A stretch of 11,663 nt of DNA, taken from NCBI GenBank assembly GCA_026770585.1, contig MU646418.1, positions 175,137-186,799 of the forward strand, read 5' to 3'. Below the pieces are notes generated by a model, which saw only the letters and a program-made list of their open reading frames with translations, was not told the DNA's origin and searched no databases. This document shows, in pieces, positions 6,317 to 11,663 of the stretch (the stretch's first letter is position 1; each line of letters opens with the position of its first letter). Position numbers and translations under genes: made by a program. This stretch comes from Baffinella frigidus. Taxonomy: Eukaryota > Cryptophyceae > Cryptomonadales > Baffinellaceae.

Positions 6317-6415
6317 TGACATCTCGCTGAGTGGGCCGTGGAAATTCCGACCTCCTCAACCCATCTCCCGATCAACTTCAGGGATCGATTTGGATCGGCA
6401 GTGGAGGTCGACGGG

Positions 6416-6548
6416 ATGACGCTCTGGCGGAGCGAAGAAGAGGTGCGGCGGCGGCGCCGTGCGGCTCCGGGTGTGCTGCTGAGCGCAATGTGCGTGGCTG
6501 CTTTGTTGTTCGCCTGCGGGGGCGTCGTGGTCCGGGGGACGAGCATGG
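6416..6548 (+). CDS. Gene B exon 1: start, basic tail and signal anchor
   Basis: The ATG at 6416 is chosen because it gives a 16-residue tail ending in RRRRR right before the membrane segment; an in-frame ATG at 6338 would add 26 residues. The donor ATGG|GTAAGA (6548/6549, phase 1) is the best consensus donor in the window. The open frame continues to a stop at 6725 if the intron is retained. Confidence 0.68.
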
Positions 6549-9500
6549 GTAAGAACGATCATGGGTTTCCGCGCTCGGGGCCCATTGAGCCGCTGGCGTA
6601 TCCCGACTCGGTGAAACCTCCTGCGCCCTCCTCCTCCCCCCGGATTTGCGGAGTTTTAGCACCACAAGTTCCCCCGCGAAAAAGCCCTGCCCGCACGCTG
6701 TCTGACGTCGCTGGGGGTGCCTCTTAATCCTGTTAATAATTCTTCTGAGAAAAGCACCTCTGCTCCTCCCCGAGCCGTCCTCCGCCTCCCCTGAGTCCAC
6801 CTCGCGTGCGGCAGGTGACGGTGGTGGTCCCGTGCTACAACTGCGGCGATTTCATCTTGCAGGCACCGCCCCAGCCTCTTGATATTAGTGTCCGAGGCGA
6901 TGCAATTTAAACCGCCTTTTATGCTATCTTAAGTGTGGATTTTCTCAGATTTTGCTCCCTTAGCTTCGACATAGCTGTAAAATAGCACAAAATTCACCCG
7001 AAGATCGCAAACACACGGTTTAAATTGCATGGCATCGCCCATAAATATGGTTTGAGTCTTGTTAGTGGAACGTAGTGGTACAAACTAGTGATGCACATGC
7101 TTTGGACCACGGTTTTGCCTGAGAATTACCATCACAGGGAAACGTTTTGTAGCAGGGCCGGCGTGTATGATGGTGGTACAGACATGCAACCTCGTCCATG
7201 CCTTTCTCAGTACAAGACGTTTTCCTGACCCGTAAACGCGGACGAACGAGCAGGCGCTGGAAAGCTTCGAGCGGGGGTTCGCGCTGCTCCACGCGCTGAC
7301 GCACGCCAGGGGCCTGCCCGTCGTCGCGTGCGAGGTCCCCCTCCATGTGGTCCACTTCAGATGCCAAATAGCGGGACAAAGGTCCGAGCGCTAGGGGCCT
7401 GCCCGTCGTCGCGTGCGAGGTTGTTTCATCCACGCCCTCGATTTGGTCCACTTCAGATCCACGCCATCTTCTTTGGCGGGCAAAGAGGAGGGGCACCGAT
7501 CCGAGCGCTAGGGGCCGGCCCGTCGTCGCGTGCGAGGTTTTATTATCCACGCCCTCGATTTGGTCCACTTCAGATCCACGCCATCCACGCCCTCGATTTG
7601 GTCCACTTCAGAAAGCAGATATCGTGTCCGCCCGCGGGCGGGGCCACTGCAGAGACGGAACCTCGATTTGGTCCACTTCAGATCCACATCATCCACGCCC
7701 TCGATTTGGTGCTTTTCCGATAGCGGGGCGGGCAAAGAAGGGGGGCACAGATCCCAGCGCCAGGGGGGCGACAGTCTTCGTCGCGTGCGAGGTTGTGATC
7801 CTGAACCTGCTGTTCCGATTCTGTTCCTCGTCAAGGGATACACCCTAAATCCTAAACCCTAAACTCCAATCACTTAACACTAAACACTCAACACTAAACA
7901 CTAAACATTAAACACCAAACTCTAAACACTAAAACGTAAACCTTGAGTACTAAATCCTTTAAAACCCAGACCCTCAAAACTAAAAACTGAACACTAAACC
8001 CTAAACCCTAAACCCTAAACACTACACACTCAACACTCAACACTCAACAATCAACACTGAACCAGGTTGTGATTGTGGATGATAAGTCGACGGACGAGAG
8101 CGTGAAGGTACGGTCAGATCCCGGTCAGGGCCACACGGTGGGCTTCGAGGGTTTCGGTGGGCCTGGATTCCAGTGGGGTACTGACTAAATTGCACAAGAA
8201 AATCTCCAAAGTTAATTTCATCGAGCCAAGTTGACTTTGGATGAAAGGTTCGTAGTCCACCGTGTGGTGAGCAGGATCTTTTCAGGTTCGCGTATGTTGT
8301 CTTGGTCACGAAAGCGATCATTGTAGTTTTAGGGGGCGGGGGGGGTGCACCGTTTCTGGAGGGGATGGCCAGAAACTCCATAAGCAGTGCCCTCCCCCCC
8401 CCGCTCCAACAACAACGCCAACGGGGGGGCGGCGCTGTTTCTGAACGCAGCGTTCATGGAGGATGGATGGGAGAGCACCGTCTCTGGATCTTTGGAGGGG
8501 AGAGCAACGTTTCTGGATCTTTCAGCATGACCGCGGGAAGCTCAGGTTCGGGGGAGGGGGGGAGGGGGGGTGCATGGGAGAGACCGGTATGAATGCAGTC
8601 GCGGAATCCCTGCACTCTCCCCCCCACGGAGGCAGGCCCTGGAGGGAGGTCCCGCACACTCCACCCGATGTTCCAGCGCTGCCTCGGTAACACTGCGCTC
8701 GACATACGTACAATACATTTAGAGCAGGGAATCTATCGCAAAAGTGCAAGTAAAATTCATGTGTGGCGAGCCCAGGTTTGCTCAGGCAGAGATAGACGTT
8801 GATGTCAAGGCGGGATCCGCCCTCCCAACCGCTCAAAATACCACAGGTGGGGACACTTTCAAACCGGAATGGGGTGTGTTTCTTCAATTTGTATGGGGCA
8901 TTGGTCACGTTATCCCCGGATATCCGGGGACAACGTACCCCGTAGAAGTTGAGGCGGTCGAGGATTCTGATCGGGTGCACTTGAAATCTTCACTAACATG
9001 ACTGAGACTTTGAATGTTGGTGTGGTTCTGGCGGGTATGCACCGTAGGCGCCTGTACGGGATGCTTGGGACACCGATAACCTCTTCGGATATAAGCAGGA
9101 ACAACCCTATGTCCCTACGGATTGCTTACCGTAGGGTCGTCAGGATTATCCACTTCGAGGAAAGCCCCGATTGAATGCGATTTTGCATTCAATTTGAAAC
9201 CTCGTTTCGTGCTATCTTAAGGGTGTGATTTGCTACCGTCACCTCGACATAGCTGTACCATGGCTCAACCCCACCCCTGAGATAGCAAAATGTGTTTCCA
9301 ATTAAATCTGTTTCCAAATGAAAGGCACGCACGGTCCACCCAGTTCATAATTCACCCTAAACCTTAACCCTAAACCCTAGACCCTAAACCCTAAATCCTG
9401 AATCCTAAACCCTAAATCCTAAATCCTAAACCCTAAACCCTAAACCCGAAACCCGAAACCCTAAACCCTAAACCCCAAACCCTAAACCATAAACCATAAA

Positions 9501-10046
9501 CCCCAAACCCTAATCCCTAAACCCTGAACCCTGAACCCTGAACCCTGAACCCTGAACCCTGAACCCTTGACCCTAAATCCTGAATCCTAAACCCTAAATC
9601 CTAAATCCTAAACCCTAAACCCTGAACCCTAAACCCTAAACCCTAAACCCTAAACCCTAAACCCTAAACCCCAAACCCGAAACCCGAAACCCTAAACCCT
9701 AAACCCTAAACCCTAGACCCTAAACCCTGGACCCTAAACCATAAACCATAAACCCTAAACCCTAAACCCTGAACCCTAAACCCCAAACCCTAAACCCTAA
9801 ACCCTAAACACTCAACCCCAAACCCTAAACTCTAAACCATAAACCATAAACCATAAACCATAAACGCACGTAGGTGATCAAGAGGTTCATGGACCCGCGT
9901 GGGGTCTGGGGTGGAAGGGCGTGCTCTGAATGCCCCTACGCTCCGCCCAACTACACACTTGTCGAGCACCAGGAGAACAGGGGAGCAGGTCGCGCGACCC
10001 CCCACAGTTAGTACCACTCTTTCGCTCTTTCTCTCCCTCGCTCTCG

Positions 10047-10096
<50 letters not shown>

Positions 10097-10494
10097 CTCT
10101 CTCGCGCGTGCTCGCTCTCTAGCGCTCTCTCGCTCTCTCTCTCTCTCTGCCGGATGGGTGTCGGCACACGTCCTTGTGGCGGGCAGGCGTACAGCCAGAA
10201 CGCCGGAGTCTCCTCTCGCGCGCTCTCTCTCTCTCTCACACACACACACACTGTCTGACGGGTGTGGTTGCACGCACCGTCCTCATCTTCAATTCTGAAG
10301 TGTGGGATGGCGTAGATGGCAGGCGCGACGCAAAACGACGGCGTCTCTCTCTCTCTCTCTTCCTCTCTCGCGCTCTCTCTCTCTCTTTATCTTCCTAGCT
10401 CACTCGCTCTCTCTCCCCCTCTTTCTAGCTCACTCGCTCTCTATTTCTCTCTCTTCCTGGCTCACTCGCTCTCGCTCTCTCTTCCTAGCTCTCC

Positions 10495-10525
<31 letters not shown>

Positions 10526-11305
10526 TCTCTCTCTCTCACACACACACACTCACTCTCTCTCTCTCTCAGGCGTGTCGCGCAACGACGGCGTGGCCGCGGG
10601 AAAAGGGGGCGTGATCTTCTTCGGGGAGGCTGACGATGTCTTCTACGAACACCATATCCCGATGTGCTGGGACCAGGTGCCCGACACGCTTCGGAGAGAG
10701 AGGGGGAGGGAGGGAGAAAGCGGGAGAGAGAGAGAAAGAGAGGGAGAGAGAGAGAGAGAGGGAGAGAGAGAGAGAGAGGGAGAGAGAGAGAGGGAGAGAG
10801 AGAGAGAGAAGAGTGTGTTCCGAACACACTCTGAAACGGCGTACGTTACGAACACACACGCGAACTTGGCCTGAATGAAGGTCCCGCACCGATGTGTACG
10901 ACACTTGCTGCGGTGGAGTTTTCCACGTACACAGCTCGCTTGAATCGAACCCTAACTCCTAAACCTGAAATCCTAAGCCCTACACCCTAAACCCTAAACC
11001 CTACTCCCTAAACTCTACACCCTAAACCCTACATCCCAAACCTTAAACCATAAACCCTAACCCCTAAACCCTTGGCCATAAACCCTAAACCCTAAGCCCT
11101 AAACCCTAAATCCCAAACCCGAAACCCTACACCCTTAACCCTACATCCTAAACCCTAAACCCTAAACCATAAACCCTAACCCCTAAACCCCAAACCCTTA
11201 CACCTAAACCCTGAACCCTAAACCCTAAACCCTAAACCTGAAACCCTCGCTGGCAGCTGCGTCAGCACCCGAACGTGGGGTTCGCGAAGATGCGCATGGA
11301 TGCAG
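6416..11305 (+). CDS. Gene B: type II membrane glycosyltransferase, family 2 (GT-A fold), multi-exon, partial
   Basis: Seven exons with compatible phases (1, 0, 0, 0, 1, 0) give about 187 residues before the window runs out. Residues 1-16 are a short basic cytosolic tail (EEEVRRRRR). Residues 17-39 are a hydrophobic anchor (APGVLLSAMCVAALLFACGG). Then comes a Pro-rich stem (RPPPPLSPPR) and a GT2 catalytic domain: VTVVVPCYN (67-75), VVIVDDKSTDES (110-121, nucleotide-sugar site), VSRNDGVAAGKGG (137-149), EADD (155-158, DXD-type metal/substrate motif), and HPNVGFAKMRM near the end. This layout fits a Golgi or ER lumenal transferase using a nucleotide sugar, as known for the family. Donor, acceptor and partner genes cannot be read. 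The C-terminal half is missing from the window or not found. Confidence 0.8.
6750..6862 (+). CDS. Gene B exon 2: Pro-rich stem and first GT2 strand (VTVVVPCYNCGDFILQ)
   Basis: The acceptor AATTCTTCTGAG| at 6749 provides the two bases needed after the phase-1 donor, making a 201-bp intron 1 with stop codons. Thirty-seven codons end at ATCTTGCAG (6862). The next bases are GC, so intron 2 would be GC-AG. No GT donor keeps the frame with exon 3. Confidence 0.68.
6896..7039. mobile_element. MITE-like element with terminal inverted repeats in gene B intron 2
   Basis: The left end GGCGATGCAATTTAAACCG (6896-6914) is matched inverted by 7016-7039, apart from a 5-nt insertion in the right end. The AT-rich interior (about 100 bp) has no ORF and carries TGCTATCTTAAG and CGACATAGCTGTA, both shared with 9170-9300. 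It is a non-autonomous element by structure. No target-site duplication is obvious. Confidence 0.7.
7254..7334 (+). CDS. Gene B exon 3 (ALESFERGFALLHALTHARGLPVVACE)
   Basis: Twenty-seven codons lie between acceptor GACGAACGAGCAG| and donor GAG|GTCCCC, phase 0 at both ends. They fit the helix between the first and second strands of the GT2 fold (family pattern: ...L.S.L....VEVVIVDDGS). The last 24-27 nt and the donor are repeated three more times in the following intron. Confidence 0.7.
7308..7822 (+). repeat. Tandem array of exon 3 3' edge plus intron start (four units)
   Basis: Units start at about 7308 (the real exon 3 end), 7392, 7509 and 7762, with lengths about 84, 117 and 253 bp and a partial last unit. 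Each contains (G)GGGCCTGCCCGTCGTCGCG TGCGAG|GT or a diverged form, and then intron sequence. Embedded copies of GGTCCACTTCAG end at 7360, 7456, 7573, 7611 and 7681. The last unit reads GCGTGCGAG GTTGTGATC. Confidence 0.88.
7842..8058 (+). repeat. CCCTAAA/CACTAAA telomere-like tract
   Basis: C-strand on plus, with many CACTAAA and CACTCAA variants. It fills the end of gene B intron 3 up to the exon 4 acceptor, where it may also serve as the pyrimidine-bearing acceptor context. Confidence 0.92.
8066..8107 (+). CDS. Gene B exon 4: micro-exon VVIVDDKSTDESVK
   Basis: Forty-two nt (14 codons) between CTGAACCAG| and AAG|GTACGG, phase 0 at both ends. The sequence is the GT2 nucleotide-binding signature (VVIVDDxSTDxS). 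It sits between a CCCTAAA-like tract and a repeat-rich 1.77-kb intron. Confidence 0.8.
8908..8935. repeat. Palindrome centred on CCCCGGATATCCGGGG
   Basis: 8913-8930 (TCCCCGGATATCCGGGGA) is a perfect 18-bp palindrome. After one mismatched pair it extends by CGTT/AACG to 8908-8935. There is no loop, so it could form a cruciform or be a binding site for a dimeric protein. Confidence 0.85.
9113..9136. repeat. Hairpin CCCTACGG-8 nt-CCGTAGGG
   Basis: Perfect 8-bp arms 9113-9120 and 9129-9136. The same core (CCGTAGG/CCTACGG) forms a tighter hairpin at 5324-5339, and flanking AGGATTATCC/AGGAATATCC are also alike. Confidence 0.75.
9170..9300. mobile_element. Second, diverged copy of the MITE-like element
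   Basis: It shares GTGCTATCTTAAGGGTG and TCGACATAGCTGTA, and a CAATTTGAAACC end, with the element at 6896-7039. A late GAGATAGCA is the inverse of TGCTATCT near the start. No coding capacity. Confidence 0.55.
9352..9868 (+). repeat. Long CCCTAAA telomere-like array (about 0.5 kb)
   Basis: C-strand on plus, about 70 degenerate 7-mers. Runs of perfect CCCTAAA (about 9613-9670) alternate with blocks of CCCTGAA, CCCGAAA, CCCTAAAT and CCATAAA variants. Such locally homogeneous variants point to slippage or unequal exchange. It fills the end of gene B intron 4 up to the exon 5 acceptor. Confidence 0.95.
9874..9910 (+). CDS. Gene B exon 5: VIKRFMDPR micro-exon (3' end uncertain)
   Basis: The acceptor GCACGTAG| keeps phase 0 and VIKRFMDPR continues the helix after the DD motif. 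A donor at G|GTGGAA (9910/9911) gives the phase 1 needed by exon 6. GGG|GTCTGG at 9903/9904 is an alternative but would be out of phase. Compared with other GT2 enzymes, about ten residues (the strand before the RN motif) seem missing, so a further micro-exon may lie between 9910 and 10570. Confidence 0.55.
10018..10148 (+). repeat. (CT)n tract in gene B intron 5, first block
   Basis: CT dinucleotides with CTCGCT interruptions. A smaller block with CACACA follows at 10221-10252. Confidence 0.95.
10150..10346 (+). repeat. Decayed duplicate(s) of the exon 6 acceptor edge
   Basis: GGCAG|GCGCGACGCAAAACGACGGCGT (within 10319-10345) resembles the exon 6 start (CAG|GCGTGTCGCGCAACGACGGCGT). A weaker match is at about 10186-10212 (CAGAACGCCGGAGTC). 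Both are followed by CT tracts and preceded by related GGATGGGTGT/GACGGGTGT sequences, so the block looks tandemly duplicated. Confidence 0.55.
10343..10567 (+). repeat. (CT)n tract forming the exon 6 polypyrimidine tract
   Basis: About 225 bp of CT with repeated CTTCCTAGCTCACTCG units, ending in CACACA and CTCTCTCAG| at exon 6. It is an unusually long polypyrimidine tract. Confidence 0.95.
10570..10676 (+). CDS. Gene B exon 6: RNDGV and EADD motifs
   Basis: The acceptor is the end of a long CT tract (CTCTCTCAG|), with two leading bases and 35 codons to donor GACCAG|GTGCCC (phase 0). Motifs are VSRNDGVAAGKGGVIFFG and EADDVFYEHHIPMCWDQ. EADD replaces the usual D-x-D-D. The exon is flanked by about 225 nt of CT upstream and 120 nt of GA downstream. 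Confidence 0.78.
10690..10813 (+). repeat. (GA)n tract immediately after exon 6
   Basis: GAGAGAGGGAGA units start about 15 bp after the exon 6 donor. They are complementary to the CT tract upstream of the exon. Confidence 0.95.
10948..11248 (+). repeat. CCCTAAA telomere-like array before exon 7
   Basis: About 300 bp of degenerate CCCTAAA, CCCTACA and CCATAAA units on plus, ending about 8 bp upstream of the exon 7 acceptor in gene B intron 6. Confidence 0.94.
11257..11305 (+). CDS. Gene B exon 7 (LRQHPNVGFAKMRMDA)
   Basis: Sixteen codons plus one base lie between CGCTGGCAG| and GCAG|GTTTGC (phase 1). HPNVGFAKMRM is plausible sequence downstream of the DXD motif in GT2 proteins. CAG|CACCCG at 11265 is a possible in-frame alternative acceptor. 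Confidence 0.65.
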
Positions 11306-11663
11306 GTTTGCTTTACATTTTCCAGCTCTGCCCGAGTTTTTTTTCTTGGCTCGTCCCAAAGGCTTTCCATTCGCCTTTTTGTACTGGATTTCTGCTTTTA
11401 AATACTTTTAAGGACGAGTCAGAAAAAATACAGGCAGAGCTAGATTCTACCTTTTCCTCAGGTTATTTCCTCTCACCAGTTCCGTGAGACCGGGCTCTTT
11501 CCCGCTCCAAAGTTGACGGATTCGTACGACACACCCAGAATGTCAACTTAAGACCCCCCCCCCGACCCGAGTGAGGCAGAACTAGACATTGGCCGCCCCC
11601 CCACCCCCCCCCCTGAGGGTACCCTTGCTTGGTACCGACACGGCCGCAATGTGCCCCCCCCCC
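11306..11663. other. Right-end intronic stretch, no supported exon
   Basis: Follows the exon 7 donor. It carries CAGCTCTGCC (11322-11331) and an inverted GGCAGAGCT (11433-11441), GTTGAC/GTCAAC inverted words near 11511 and 11540, and several C9-C10 homopolymers including the window end. An open frame around 11275-11487 beyond exon 7 lacks coding character. Confidence 0.5.

Larger units (their letters stand above)
5830..6415. promoter_or_regulatory. Divergent intergenic/upstream region of genes A and B
   Basis: The two start codons face away from each other across about 590 bp, which must contain both 5' UTRs and promoters. I do not see a clear TATA box. The gene B side is dominated by inverted repeats: 6076-6143, 6153-6190, 6230-6253 and 6238-6316. 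A bidirectional promoter is inferred from the layout only. Confidence 0.55.
8108..9351. other. Gene B intron 4, first part: short repeats, no gene
   Basis: No supported exon. It holds a 23-nt direct repeat with two mismatches (8471-8493 and 8500-8522, GTCTCTGGATCTTT type) and C/G homopolymers near 8338-8345 and 8394-8402. Positions 8722-8822 resemble the element at 1612-1795. A near-perfect palindrome is at 8908-8935, a hairpin at 9113-9136 and a MITE-like copy at 9170-9300. Confidence 0.6.

Noticed and set aside
6338-6724. Gene B as a single 129-codon intronless ORF
   Set aside because: It stops at 6725 just before the GT2 motif. Splicing at 6548/6750 restores the frame into VTVVVPCYN, which is far more convincing.
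7308-7822. CRISPR-like array
   Set aside because: Repeats are of unequal length, include exon borders and lack uniform spacers, and the context is eukaryotic.
9352-9868. Chromosome end (true telomere)
   Set aside because: The repeats are degenerate, internal, flanked by coding exons of one gene, and occur in several tracts of both orientations.
9832-10398. Overlapping open frames around the CT blocks
   Set aside because: Low-complexity Ser/Leu or Arg/Glu translations. Only the 9874-9910 exon has homology-like content.
11275-11487. 70-codon plus frame after exon 7
   Set aside because: It continues past a good GT donor into T-rich sequence with intron-like composition.

Overview
The window looks like nuclear DNA of a eukaryotic alga. 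Small GC-rich coding exons are separated by long introns full of degenerate Arabidopsis-type telomere-like 7-mers (TTTAGGG/CCCTAAA) and (CT)n tracts. No bacterial gene structure is visible. One gene starts with a hydrophobic signal peptide followed by ...TASFSPA, resembling the bipartite ASAF-type plastid leader of algae with a red-derived complex plastid (ochrophyte, haptophyte, cryptophyte; chromerid also possible). The lineage is an inference and is not settled.

I reconstructed two divergently transcribed multi-exon genes from splice signals, reading-frame continuity and intron phase. Minus-strand gene A starts at 5829 and runs left, probably off the window. Six exons chain with fully compatible phases (5829-5688, 5607-5522, 4497-4439, 3227-3134, 2471-2344, 2208-2133), and a probable seventh lies near 169-126. 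It encodes a putatively plastid-targeted protein that I do not recognise. Plus-strand gene B starts at 6416 and runs right, probably off the window. Seven exons (6416-6548, 6750-6862, 7254-7334, 8066-8107, 9874-~9910, 10570-10676, 11257-11305) encode a type II membrane-anchored family 2 (GT-A fold) glycosyltransferase with VTVVVPCYN, VVIVDDKSTDES, RNDGV and EADD motifs. About 590 bp separate the two start codons, and this interval holds several strong inverted repeats. The genes have no evident functional link beyond this shared divergent upstream region.

The introns are the most unusual part. Telomere-like tracts are oriented by gene: TTTAGGG on the plus strand left of the promoter, CCCTAAA right of it, so both pre-mRNAs carry CCCUAAA. 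Most exons also have partial, often near-identical copies of their own splice edges (acceptor plus first codons, or last codons plus donor) in a neighbouring intron, sometimes as tandem arrays. One such copy reads across what should be a spliced exon 3/exon 4 junction. This suggests introns that grow, and perhaps arose, by tandem duplication of exon-intron borders. Two related small inverted-repeat elements and a 69-bp foldback are also present. Stretches not listed as exons show no convincing coding sequence.
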